From Actinomadura_C sp036008685 (GTDB lineage: Bacteria > Actinomycetota > Actinomycetes > Streptosporangiales > Streptosporangiaceae): a stretch of DNA of 64,000 bases. Position numbers and translations under genes: made by a program. Below, in pieces: positions 8,760 to 17,021 of the stretch (position 1 is its first letter; every line of letters begins with the position of its first letter). Where the stretch lies: NCBI GenBank assembly GCA_036008685.1, contig DASYNF010000210.1, positions 62,001 to 126,000 of the forward strand. Reading direction: 5' to 3'. Under the pieces are notes generated by a model that saw only the letters and a list, made by a program, of their open reading frames with translations, did no database searches and was not told the DNA's origin.

Positions 8760-9986
8760 GTGGCCACGCCCTCCCCCCGGGTGATCACCACATCCCCCAG
8801 TCTGCTGCGGCATGGCCGGTCGCTGGTGTTCATCGTCCTCATCGCGCTCAACCTGCGGCCCGCCGTCGCGGGAGTGGGCCCGCTCCTCACCGAGATCCGC
8901 GGTGACCTGGGCCTGTCCAGCGCGGCGGCCGGAGCGCTGACCACGCTGCCCGTTCTGTGCTTCGGCTTCTTCGGCCTGCTCGCCCCCGTCCTCCGCCGCG
9001 GCCGGCGGGAGGAGACGTTGCTGGTCGCGAGCATGGTCCTGCTGATCATCGGGCTGCTGGTCCGCATCGGCCCGTGGCAGATCACCCTCTTCGCCGGCTC
9101 GCTGCTGGCCGGGCTGGCGATCAGCGTCGGCAACGTCGCGACGCCCGGCCTCATCAAGCGCGAGACGCCGGAGTCCGTGACGCTCGTCACGGCCGTCTAT
9201 TCGACGGCGCTGACCCTCGGGGCCTCCCTGTCCTCGGGGATCATGGTGCCGATCGAGCAGGCCGCCGGAGCGGGCTGGCGGCTCCCCCTGGGCCTCCTGG
9301 CCGCCCCGGCCCTCATCGCCGCTCTGGCCTGGCTGCCCCGAGCCAGGCGCGCCTCCGCCCTCCCCGCCGCCGAACGAACCGGGGCGGCCGGGCTGTGGCG
9401 CGACCGGCTGGCCTGGCAGGTGACCTTCTTCATGGGGATGCAGTCGCTGCTGGCCTTCGTGGTCATGGCCTGGCTGCCGAGCCTCTGCCAGGACCGGGGC
9501 ATGAACGAGGGGGCCGCGGGCCTGGTCCTGGCACTGTCCTGCCTGGTGCAGGCGCTCGGATCCCTGACGGTCCCGGCCATCGACCGGCGTCTGCGCGACC
9601 AGCGCCCGCTCGTGGTCGCGGTCACAGTGCTGACGATGGCGGGATTCGCCGTGGTCGCGTGGGCGCCCATGAGCCTGATCTGGCCGGGCGCCGTCGTGCT
9701 GGGCCTTGGACAGGGCTCGGGGTTCGCCCTCGCGCTCGCCTTCATCGGCCTGCGCTCCGCGGACGCCCCGACGGCGACTCGCCTGTCCGGCATGGCGCAG
9801 GGCGTGGGTTATCTCATCGCGGCGACCGGCCCGCTCGGCGTCGGCGCGCTGCGGGATCTCTCCGGCGGATGGACCGTGCCGGTGTGCTGCCTCATCCTGG
9901 TCGCTCTGTTCCAGAGCCTCCCGGGGCTCGGCGCGGGCCGGGCCCGGACCCTCTGCGCGGGCGGGCATGCCAAGGTGGTGCAATGA
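8760..9986 (+). CDS. MFS transporter, CynX/NimT (cyanate/nitroimidazole) family
   Basis: This is a 408-residue major facilitator with about twelve transmembrane segments. The N-terminal signature VLIALNLRPAVAGVGPLL followed by LTEIRGDLGLSS is characteristic of the CynX/NimT group of anion and drug permeases. The second half begins after the cytoplasmic loop around residue 205. The GTG start at 8760 follows GGAGG with a 9-base spacer. Its stop codon overlaps the start of the Nudix gene (ATGA), so the two are cotranscribed and probably translationally coupled. No cyanase gene is nearby, so the substrate is not known. Confidence 0.9.
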   Translation: MATPSPRVITTSPSLLRHGRSLVFIVLIALNLRPAVAGVGPLLTEIRGDLGLSSAAAGALTTLPVLCFGFFGLLAPVLRRGRREETLLVASMVLLIIGLLVRIGPWQITLFAGSLLAGLAISVGNVATPGLIKRETPESVTLVTAVYSTALTLGASLSSGIMVPIEQAAGAGWRLPLGLLAAPALIAALAWLPRARRASALPAAERTGAAGLWRDRLAWQVTFFMGMQSLLAFVVMAWLPSLCQDRGMNEGAAGLVLALSCLVQALGSLTVPAIDRRLRDQRPLVVAVTVLTMAGFAVVAWAPMSLIWPGAVVLGLGQGSGFALALAFIGLRSADAPTATRLSGMAQGVGYLIAATGPLGVGALRDLSGGWTVPVCCLILVALFQSLPGLGAGRARTLCAGGHAKVVQ

Positions 9987-10516
9987 TCCAGACCGCCACC
10001 CGCCTCGTGTACGGCAACCGCTGGATGTCCCTGCGGGAGGACGAGATCCGGCTGCCCGACGGTTCGGCCGGCATCTACAGCGTCGTCGACAAGCCCACCG
10101 CGGCGCTGATCATCCCCATGGAGGGTGACGGCTTCCACCTGATCGAGCAGTTCCGCTATCCGCTCGGGCGGCGATCATGGGAGTTCCCCTCCGGGACCTG
10201 GCCCGATGACCGGGAGGCCCCGGCCGAGGAGCTGGCGCGGGCCGAGCTCGCCGAGGAGACCGGGTTCCGGGCGGGCACGCTCCGCAGGCTGGGCCGGCTG
10301 GCCCTCGCCCCCGGGATCACGAGCCAGGAGTGCGATGTCTTCCTGGCGACCGGCCTGACCGCCGGCCCGCATGCCAGGGAGACGACCGAGCAGGGGATGG
10401 CACAGCGCTGGACCTCACGTGGCGACCTGGAGCGGATGATCCGCGAGGGCGCGATCATCGACTCCCCCACCATCGCCGCCTACTCGCTCCTGCGGTCGCA
10501 CGAACAGGTGGCGTGA
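9983..10516 (+). CDS. Nudix hydrolase, ADP-ribose pyrophosphatase-like
   Basis: This 177-residue protein is organised like ADP-sugar pyrophosphatases: strands around AALIIPMEGDGFHLIEQFRYP, then EFPSGTWPDD leading into ELAEETGF. The Nudix box is divergent. The helix end AELAEETGF is intact except that Ala replaces the Arg of the REUxEE motif, and the loop after the first Gly is two residues longer than usual. Metal-binding glutamates (EE) remain, so activity is likely. The ATG overlaps the MFS stop codon by four bases, linking it to the transporter. It may sanitise or recycle a nucleotide-linked compound, but this is inference. Confidence 0.88.
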   Translation: MIQTATRLVYGNRWMSLREDEIRLPDGSAGIYSVVDKPTAALIIPMEGDGFHLIEQFRYPLGRRSWEFPSGTWPDDREAPAEELARAELAEETGFRAGTLRRLGRLALAPGITSQECDVFLATGLTAGPHARETTEQGMAQRWTSRGDLERMIREGAIIDSPTIAAYSLLRSHEQVA

Positions 10517-10630
10517 CCCTGCCCCGGACGACTTCCCACGGCCCGATATGGGTAAGGGGCAACGAGGACCGTTCCGCCCGCATCGGATCTGGAGGGCGGC
10601 GGTAGGACTCCTCTGGTCGGAGGTCGCGCA

Positions 10631-11695
10631 GTGGCCGGCGGCGACGGCAGTCACACCATTCCCGGGACCGGAACCTTCTTCGTCGGCCCCGACATCGCCG
10701 ACATCGCGCCGGGCCGCTATCGCTGTGACGAGGGCGAGGGCGGCTGGTGGGTGCGGTTCACGGCGCCCGGCGGAGGCCGGCCCGTGGGGAACTGGCCGCT
10801 GCCGCCCGGCCCTGCGGAGGTCGATCTGCACGTCGGGGACTTCGCGTTCGAGACCCATGTCTCCACGTACTGGCGGCGCATCGGGGACACCGCCTCGTCG
10901 CCGGGCGGGCCGGCGGACCCGCACCCGGTCGCGGATCCGGCCCTGCGACCGGAACTGGACGCGCTCGTCGCCCGGCACGGCGCCGTGCACCGGATGGTCC
11001 CCCTGTCCATCCTCCTCATGTGCATGCTCGGGGTGTCCGCCGGCGGGGCCTGGGGGCTCACCTTGATCCCGCTGGCGGTCATCGTCCTCGTCGCCCGCCA
11101 TCTCACCGATGACGTACGCCGGGCACGGGCCCTGCGACTGCGCCGGGATCGTTACCTGGCCCCCGAGGACCTCGACGAGGAGGCCCGGGCGTTGCTCGGA
11201 CGCGTCCAGGGCGCGGTCGAGGCCGTACAGGAGTCACAGGTCAACACGGAAGGGCTCCTCGACCGGATCGAGAACGCGGTCACCCTCCCCCGGCAGGAAT
11301 GGGAGATCGCGCAGGTGCTCGCCCGGCAGGCGAGGCTGCGCGACCAGCAGCGCGAGATCCTGGAGGCCGGGGCCGCCTCCGAGGTCGAGGCGGCCATGCG
11401 CCCGCTGCGTGAGAAGCTCGAGCTCTCGGTCCGGGCGGTGACGCGCCGGATCGAGGCGCTCGAGCGCTACGCCCAGCGCACCCGCGCGGCCGACGAGGCG
11501 TTCCGCGCGCGACGGCACCTGGACACCCTGGCCGAGCTGGCGGCGGAGTACGACGAGCTGGTCGCCGGCAGCGTGCGCGAAGACCTCGCGGTCCCGGCCA
11601 TCGACCGGCTCACCGAGCAGAGCGACGAGCTGGTGCGCATCCTGCGGAGCCGGCCGGCCGAGGGCAGCACCGAGCCGCCGGGGATCGACCCTTGA
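10631..11695 (+). CDS. Hypothetical membrane-anchored coiled-coil protein
   Basis: The product has 354 residues and no recognised function. Residues 12-75 form a beta-rich segment with GTFFVGPDIADIAPGRYRC, a pattern (DIxPGxYR) recurring in actinobacterial surface and regulatory proteins. One or two transmembrane helices follow at about residues 117-155 (LSILLMCMLGVSAGGAWGL and the next segment). The rest is a long charged coiled coil with LDRIENAVTLPRQEWE and several heptads up to residue 340. The GTG start follows GGAGG by 7 bases. It lies about 115 bases downstream of the Nudix gene and could belong to the same transcript. Confidence 0.78.
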   Translation: MAGGDGSHTIPGTGTFFVGPDIADIAPGRYRCDEGEGGWWVRFTAPGGGRPVGNWPLPPGPAEVDLHVGDFAFETHVSTYWRRIGDTASSPGGPADPHPVADPALRPELDALVARHGAVHRMVPLSILLMCMLGVSAGGAWGLTLIPLAVIVLVARHLTDDVRRARALRLRRDRYLAPEDLDEEARALLGRVQGAVEAVQESQVNTEGLLDRIENAVTLPRQEWEIAQVLARQARLRDQQREILEAGAASEVEAAMRPLREKLELSVRAVTRRIEALERYAQRTRAADEAFRARRHLDTLAELAAEYDELVAGSVREDLAVPAIDRLTEQSDELVRILRSRPAEGSTEPPGIDP

Positions 11696-11735
11696 TCCTG
11701 TGAAGGATCGTGGTGCCCAGGCCGGTCAGGATCCT

Positions 11736-11870
11736 TCACCGGGACTTGATCGCCTGGCTGCAGCGGGCCGGCAGGGCACGGAGGGTGTCACACTCCTCCG
11801 CGGTGAACTCTCCGGCGATGCGTCGCTCGATGGCCACCGCCCGCTCATCCGGGGCCTCCAGCGCCGAGCG
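11736..11870 (-). pseudogene. Possible MarR-family regulator C-terminal remnant
   Basis: A 44-residue open stretch reads AIERRIAGEFTAEECDTLRA near its middle. This resembles the last helices of MarR-family repressors, where a basic ExxI segment is followed by an FTxEExxTLRxLL helix. A stop codon cuts the frame upstream, and neither a winged helix nor a start codon is present. If the resemblance is real, this is the tail of a lost regulator. The match is by eye and short. Confidence 0.3.
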
Positions 11871-11958
11871 CTACGGACTCGCGTACGACCCTCCGGCCGG
11901 CGACGCGGCCCGGCGGGTGGTGCTCGTGATGCGGCCCGCCCACGTGACCTTCCGATGA
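11853..11958 (+). pseudogene. Possible PPOX-type flavoprotein C-terminal remnant
   Basis: On the opposite strand of the same spacer, a frame ends RYGLAYDPPAGDAARRVVLV followed by MRPAHVTFR and a stop. Such an ending (VVLxxxPxxVTxW) is common in pyridoxamine 5'-phosphate oxidase-like proteins. Nothing upstream matches the family. It faces the MarR-like fragment, so the spacer between the coiled-coil gene and the SHMT-like gene may be the scar of a lost divergent or convergent pair. Confidence 0.25.
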
Positions 11959-11978
11959 CGGGCCGGCGCGGCCGATGA

Positions 11979-13304
11979 TCACCGAGCCGGTTCGAACCCC
12001 TCCCGCAGATGTGCGGCGGCCTTGCGGATGGGTTCCGGGTCGGCGTCGCGCAGCAGCACGTCCGCCATCCAGGCGGCGACCTGACGCAGCTCGTCGGCAC
12101 CGAGGCCGCGCCGGATGACCTCCTGGGTGCCGATGCGCAGCCCCCTGTCCCCGCTGGGGTCCTCGTCGCGCTGCCAGGGCAGGCCCACCGCACTGAGGTA
12201 GATCCCCGCGGCGGCGAGGCGGACCGCGGCGGCCTGCCCGCCGCCGAGCAGGTGCGCGTCCACGGCCACATGGTGGGACGCCGTAAAGCCCCGGTCCGCG
12301 CCCGCGACCGTGAAGCCCTCGTCGTGCAGTGCGGCGGCGAGGACCCGGGCGCCGGCCATGCAGCGGTCGGCGTAGGCCCCGCCGTCCTGCAGGATCTCGG
12401 CGGCCGTGACCGCGAGCGGAGCCAGCCGCCCGGCGTCGTAGTTGGCGGTGAGCCCTGGGAAGACCGCGGTCGAGACCCGCTCCGCCAGCGCGGCGTCGTT
12501 GCTGGCGATCACGCCGCCGGGCGGGCCGCCGAAGGACTTGTACGTGGAGAACGTCAGCAGTTGCGCGCCCTCCGCCAGCGGACGCTGGAACCGGCCGGCC
12601 GCCACCAGACCGGCCATGTGCGAAGCGTCATAGACCAGCAATGCTCCGGCCGCCTCGGTGATCTGCCGGATCGCGGTGACCCGGTGCGGGAACAGCAGGA
12701 GACTAGCCCCGATCACGACGAGCCGGGGCCGCTCGCGTTCCAGGAACCCGGGGAGCACGGCCAGATCCACGTCATAGGCGTCGACGTCGTAGGGAAGGTC
12801 CACGACCCGGAGCCCGCGTATGCCGGGGGCACCGACGGCGTGATGGCTGGTGTGCCCGCCGGCCCGCTGCGGCAGCACGGCGATCGTGTCACCGGGCTCG
12901 GCGAAAGCGGAGTAGACGGCCAGATTGGCGAGGGTGGCGCTCTGGCTGCGCACCTCCGCGAACCGGGCGCCGACGACCCGTGCGACCAGCGTGGGAGCGA
13001 GCACCTCGAGGACGTCGAGGGCGTCCAGGCCGGTCTGGTACTTTTCCGCGGGCCAGCCCATGCTCGGCCGTGAACCCACCAGCGGCTCACTGACCCGCTG
13101 CGCCGCGGCGCTCATGACGTTGGTGCCCGCGTAGAGGACGATGCCCTCCTGGTCGAATCGCCGGGCGTGCTCGCCGAGCGCGTGGCGCACCGTCTCGGTG
13201 ACCCCGGTGACCGACAGGTCGGTGAGGTCCGCCGTCACCTCGGCGATCCGGGCACGCGCGACCGGTGACGCCCACGGCGCGATGCTCTGCGGCTCCTGGC
13301 TCAT
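11979..13304 (-). CDS. Serine hydroxymethyltransferase-like PLP enzyme in allantoin cluster
   Basis: This is a fold-type I PLP enzyme of 441 residues with the SHMT layout: YAGTNVMS at the N-terminus, YDASHMAGLVA (Asp226 and His229, PLP pocket) and STYKSFGGPPGG with the Schiff-base Lys256. True SHMT reads T-T-T-H-K-T-L-R-G-P-R-G-G there, so this protein diverges at the active site and is probably a different aldolase or transaldolase. It lies 130 bases downstream of allantoicase in the same direction and may act on glyoxylate or glycine from allantoin breakdown; that is inference. The ATG at 13304 is preferred over GTG 13310 because GAGAGG precedes it. Confidence 0.8.
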   Translation of the reverse strand: MSQEPQSIAPWASPVARARIAEVTADLTDLSVTGVTETVRHALGEHARRFDQEGIVLYAGTNVMSAAAQRVSEPLVGSRPSMGWPAEKYQTGLDALDVLEVLAPTLVARVVGARFAEVRSQSATLANLAVYSAFAEPGDTIAVLPQRAGGHTSHHAVGAPGIRGLRVVDLPYDVDAYDVDLAVLPGFLERERPRLVVIGASLLLFPHRVTAIRQITEAAGALLVYDASHMAGLVAAGRFQRPLAEGAQLLTFSTYKSFGGPPGGVIASNDAALAERVSTAVFPGLTANYDAGRLAPLAVTAAEILQDGGAYADRCMAGARVLAAALHDEGFTVAGADRGFTASHHVAVDAHLLGGGQAAAVRLAAAGIYLSAVGLPWQRDEDPSGDRGLRIGTQEVIRRGLGADELRQVAAWMADVLLRDADPEPIRKAAAHLREGFEPAR

Positions 13305-13434
13305 TCCCACCCTCTCGGGTCCACATGGTGATCAACACGATCATGGGAAACAGTACGAGGCAGGATGAGCCGGGCGCTAGGGACAATCGTCGCCAAGACC
13401 TGACATCCGGAGTCGTCAGGCCCGCGGAGGGCCT

Positions 13435-14472
13435 CTACCCGCCGGTGAGAGCGGACCAGCGCCGCTCGACGGCCAGACGCCCGGCCTCCGTGAGCTCGCC
13501 GAAGAGCCGGAGCCTCGCCATGCCGCCGTCCGGATAGACGTCGAGGCGGACATGGGTGACCTCGGAATCGCCTCCGAGCGGGAACCGGTGCCGGGTGTCG
13601 GGCTGCAGCCGGGTGCGCTCCAGCAGCGGGATCCAGGCGGAGGCGTCGTCGACCGGGGCCGTGCGCGCGTCCATGCCCCGCAGTGCGGCGGCACCGGGCG
13701 CGTTGCCCTTGAAATGGGTCGTGTCGAGTTCCGCGAGCCGGACGACCCCGGGCGCGGCGAGCCGGACCAGCACCCAGTCGTTGCCGTCGTCGCGGCGGCG
13801 GGCGGTCTCCCATCCCTCCCCCATGACCGTGGCCTGGCCGGGCGCGATCAGGTTGCTCGGCGAGGAATAGAACATGTTGGAGCAGTCCTCGACCATGCCG
13901 CCGTTCTCCAGCGCGGCCAGGTCGGCCGGCAGCCCGGCCAGCAACCGGGGGTCGGCCACCGGCTCGCCGTGCACGCGCAGGCGGGCCACTCCCCCGTCCG
14001 GGAAGATCCGCAGCCGTATGTGGGTGAACCGGCGTTCGGCCGTGACCTCGAAGGCGTGTGCCGCGTCCCCCCGCAACGGGGACCTGGGAACGATCTCGAT
14101 CCAGTCCTCGTCCTCGAGTTCCCGCGGGCCCGGGTAGCCGTCGGCGGCGCAGGCGTCCACCGCCGCCTGCGCCGGATGGTTGCCGGTGAAGAAGGCGGTG
14201 TCGATGACGACCCCCCGGACCACGCCGGGCAGGCCGAGCCGTACGACGGCCCAGTCGTGGCCGGGCTCACGGCGGCGGCGCGTCTCCCAGCCGTCGTAGA
14301 CCTGGCCCTTGTGCCCGAACGTCCGCGGCGAGAACACCGGCGGCGCCGCGGTGATGAGGTTCTCCCGTTCCGCGAAGGACTCGTCGTTGGCCGCCACCAC
14401 CGACCCCCCGGCCGACCGGACCGCCAGATCCGGGAACCGCCGGAACGCGCCGCCGTCGTCCCGCCCGCTCAT
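13435..14472 (-). CDS. alc: Allantoicase
   Basis: Allantoicase hydrolyses allantoate to ureidoglycolate and urea in purine catabolism. The 345-residue protein shows the family's duplicated domain. Copy one has VYDGWETRRRREPGHDWAVV, then DTAFFTGNHPAQ and HIRLRIFPDGGVARLRVHGE. Copy two has MGEGWETARRRDDGNDWVLV, then DTTHFKGNAPG and HVRLDVYPDGGMARLRLFGE. The paired DGGxARxRxxGE motifs are diagnostic. Its ATG overlaps the allantoinase stop codon by four bases, so the two are translated together. No ureidoglycolate lyase is visible nearby. Confidence 0.95.
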   Translation of the reverse strand: MSGRDDGGAFRRFPDLAVRSAGGSVVAANDESFAERENLITAAPPVFSPRTFGHKGQVYDGWETRRRREPGHDWAVVRLGLPGVVRGVVIDTAFFTGNHPAQAAVDACAADGYPGPRELEDEDWIEIVPRSPLRGDAAHAFEVTAERRFTHIRLRIFPDGGVARLRVHGEPVADPRLLAGLPADLAALENGGMVEDCSNMFYSSPSNLIAPGQATVMGEGWETARRRDDGNDWVLVRLAAPGVVRLAELDTTHFKGNAPGAAALRGMDARTAPVDDASAWIPLLERTRLQPDTRHRFPLGGDSEVTHVRLDVYPDGGMARLRLFGELTEAGRLAVERRWSALTGG

Positions 14473-15806
14473 GCCGCTCCCCTGATGAGAAGGCGCCCAC
14501 GTGGTTCGCCGGGATCGACCGGAGCGCCGCGCAGCCAGGTCTCCCGTACGGAGCCGGTCAGCCTGGCACCGGCGTACGGGGTGATCGGATTCTTGTGGTG
14601 CAGCGTCCCGGCGTCGACCGTCTCGGCCTCGTCCGGTGCGAAGACACAGAAGTCGGCGTCGGACCCGACGGCGATGCGGCCCTTGCGCCGCAGTCCGGCG
14701 ATCTCGGCCGGCCGCCGCGCCATCCAGCGGGCCACGTCCGCGAGCGTGAACCCGCGCCGGCGCGCCTGCGTCCACACGGCCGCGAGCCCGAGCTGCAGGG
14801 AGGAGACGCCGCCCCAGGCCGCGCCGAAGTCACCGGTGTCGAGGCGCTTGAGCCCGGGTGTGCAGGGCGAGTGATCGGAGACGACGCAGTCGATCACGCC
14901 CTCGGCGAGGCCCTGCCAGAGCAGTTCGCGGTTGCCGGCCTCCCGGATCGGCGGGCAGCACTTGAACTGCGTGGCCCCGTCGGGCACCTCCTCCGCCGTG
15001 AAGCTGAGGTAGTGGGGGCAGGTCTCCGCGGTGATCAGCACCCCGTCCCGCCGGGCCGCGGCGATCATCGTCAGGGCGTCCGACGAGGAGAGATGCAGGA
15101 TGTGCACGCGAGCCCCCGTGGACCGGGCGAGGGCGATGACCTGCGCGATCGCGAGGTTCTCCGCCTCCCGCGGCCGTGAGGCGAGGAAGGCGGCATGGCT
15201 CCGGCCGTCCGGCGACGGCGCGGCGTCGATCACGGCCGGGTCCTCCGCGTGGACGATCGTGAGGGCGTCCAGGGACCGCAGCTCGGCCAGCGCCTCGCCC
15301 AGTTGCCGGGCCGACAGGTGCGGGAACTCCTCCACGCCCGAGGGCGGAAGGAAGCACTTGAAGCCGAAGACCCCGGCATCGTGCAGCTCGCCCCGTCTTG
15401 ACGCGTTGCCGGGGACCGCGCCGCCCCAGAAGCCGACGTCGACGTGGCACCGTCCCCGCGCCGCCTCGTGCTTCACGGCCAGTGCCTCCGAGTCCACGGT
15501 CGGCGGGATCGAGTTCAACGGCATGTCGACGATCGTGGTCACGCCCCCGGCGGCCGCGGCCCGGGTCGCGGAGGCGAAGCCCTCCCAGTCCGTACGGCCG
15601 GGTTCGTTCACGTGCACGTGGGTGTCGACCAGACCGGGCAACAGGACCACGTCATCGTCCAGATCGACGGTCCGGGCCCCGTGGAGATCCGTCTCGTAGG
15701 ACTCCAGGGCGGCGATACGGCCACCGGCCACCCCGACGCACGCGGCGGACTCATCGCCGGGAGTGACGACCCGCCGGGCACGCAACACCAGGTCCAGAAC
15801 GGTCAC
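14469..15806 (-). CDS. allB: Allantoinase
   Basis: Allantoinase opens the hydantoin ring of allantoin to give allantoate. The 445-residue amidohydrolase has the metal-binding motif DTHVHVNEPGRTDWEGF near residue 61, GGVTTIVDMPLNSIPPT, GFKCFLPPSGV (carboxylated Lys), HAEDPAVI, HILHLSS, ETCPHYLSF and VSDHSPC (metal Asp). NEPGR-DWEGF and DMPLN-PPT separate it from dihydropyrimidinase and dihydroorotase. The GTG start has AGGAG 5 bases upstream. It is the first gene of an allB-alc-SHMT-like set. The short gap to the HAD gene upstream may hold the promoter; no AllR-type regulator is adjacent. Confidence 0.95.
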   Translation of the reverse strand: MTVLDLVLRARRVVTPGDESAACVGVAGGRIAALESYETDLHGARTVDLDDDVVLLPGLVDTHVHVNEPGRTDWEGFASATRAAAAGGVTTIVDMPLNSIPPTVDSEALAVKHEAARGRCHVDVGFWGGAVPGNASRRGELHDAGVFGFKCFLPPSGVEEFPHLSARQLGEALAELRSLDALTIVHAEDPAVIDAAPSPDGRSHAAFLASRPREAENLAIAQVIALARSTGARVHILHLSSSDALTMIAAARRDGVLITAETCPHYLSFTAEEVPDGATQFKCCPPIREAGNRELLWQGLAEGVIDCVVSDHSPCTPGLKRLDTGDFGAAWGGVSSLQLGLAAVWTQARRRGFTLADVARWMARRPAEIAGLRRKGRIAVGSDADFCVFAPDEAETVDAGTLHHKNPITPYAGARLTGSVRETWLRGAPVDPGEPRGRLLIRGAA

Positions 15807-15887
15807 GGTGGCTCCTGTCGCCTCGCAGCTGCCCGATCCCGACCGTACCCGCGGCCGGTCCGGGCGGCGAGAGCGATATAGATCACA

Positions 15888-16484
15888 TCACCCGGCGAGG
15901 ACCTCCCGGACCCGCTCCGGTGACACGAAGACCTCCGCCGTCATGCCGGCCTCGCGGGCGGCCATGACGTTGCGCTCGTTGTCGTCGAAGAAGATCACAT
16001 CGGCCGGGGCGACCCCGAGGCGCCGCGCGCAGATCTCGTAGGCCCGGGGGTCGGGCTTGGCGACGCCGATCCGGCAGGAGTAGGTCAGCGCGGTGAAGTG
16101 CCGCAGCCAGTGGCCGTGGATCCCCTCGAAGACGGGCACCAGATCCTCGATGATGTTGGACAACAGCCCGAGCGGGCGGCCCTGTCCGGCCAGCTCGGTG
16201 ACCAGCTCGACCATGCGCTCGTCGGCCTCGGTCCAGCTCGCCAGATCCGCCTCGATCAGCGCTTCGACGGTCCGCGGATCCAGGCGCACGCCGAGCCGGC
16301 CGGCGGTGGCGGCCCAGTAGTCCTGGCTGGACTGGCCCGCGTCGTAGGCCGGCCTGCCGTCCCAGTAGGCCTCCCAGAAGGGCGCGCCGCCGACTCCGGC
16401 CAGCTCTTCGATGCGGCGCCTCGCCTCTTCCGTCTGGGTACGGGCGATCACTCCGAACAGGTCGAAAACCACGGTCTGCGACAT
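15888..16484 (-). CDS. HAD-superfamily hydrolase (subfamily IA)
   Basis: This 198-residue protein has the haloacid dehalogenase motifs. Motif I is VVFDLFGVIAR with the nucleophile Asp8 (the usual second Asp of DxD is replaced by Phe-Gly, i.e. DLFG, as in the IA epoxide-hydrolase-like group). Motif II is GLLSN, motif III is the Lys in GVAKPDPRAYE, and motif IV is VIFFDDNERNV. The cap lies between residues 15 and 90. It is likely a phosphatase or dehalogenase of unknown substrate. It lies upstream of allB on the same strand with an 81-base gap, so cotranscription is possible. The ATG at 16484 matches the usual family start. Confidence 0.88.
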   Translation of the reverse strand: MSQTVVFDLFGVIARTQTEEARRRIEELAGVGGAPFWEAYWDGRPAYDAGQSSQDYWAATAGRLGVRLDPRTVEALIEADLASWTEADERMVELVTELAGQGRPLGLLSNIIEDLVPVFEGIHGHWLRHFTALTYSCRIGVAKPDPRAYEICARRLGVAPADVIFFDDNERNVMAAREAGMTAEVFVSPERVREVLAG

Positions 16485-16548
16485 GCCCTCGACCCTATTG
16501 CGCCCGGGCGGCGAAGCCGGCCGGGGCACTGGACAAGCGCTTACCCGG

Positions 16549-16851
16549 TCAGCCGAGCTCGTACTGGATCGCGGCGCGCTGGTCGCGGATCGGCGCGATG
16601 CACTCCTCGATGAGGGCGCGATGGTCCGGGTGGTCCCGGTAGACGAGGTAGGAGTCACGGTCGGCGAAGTCCGCGACGATCGCGAAGTCGTGGCCGCCCT
16701 CGTTGATCCCGGCGTCCGGGCCATAGCTGTAGGACTTGATCTCCGGGACCAGGCTCGGCAGCTCGGCCAGCCGCCGTATCAGCGTGTCCTTCTGCTCCTG
16801 TGTCGTCTCGGGCTTCCAGGTGAACAGGACCACGTGCCGCACACCGCTCAT
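16549..16851 (-). CDS. Dabb-domain (stress-responsive alpha/beta barrel) protein
   Basis: The 100-residue single-domain protein begins RHVVLFTWKPETTQEQ, continues with GPDAGINEGGHDFAIVADF, and ends with YRDHPDHRALIEECIAPI. This is the dimeric alpha/beta Dabb fold shared with small monooxygenases and stress proteins. The biochemical role is not known. The ATG is preceded by AAGGAGGAG 3 bases upstream, a very strong site. It sits 64 bases upstream of the HAD gene on the same strand. Confidence 0.9.
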   Translation of the reverse strand: MSGVRHVVLFTWKPETTQEQKDTLIRRLAELPSLVPEIKSYSYGPDAGINEGGHDFAIVADFADRDSYLVYRDHPDHRALIEECIAPIRDQRAAIQYELG

Positions 16852-17021
16852 GTGCTCCTCCTTCGTGCGCTCGTCCCGACGTTATCGGTCATCCCGGGCC
16901 GGGCCCTCACCCGCCCGCGGGAGACCTCGCGCACACGGCCCCATGCGACGTGGACGGAACGTGGATCATTAGCCCGGCCTGCCGATGGGCAGATTGAGAG
17001 CATGAAGACGGAGCAGGGGAG

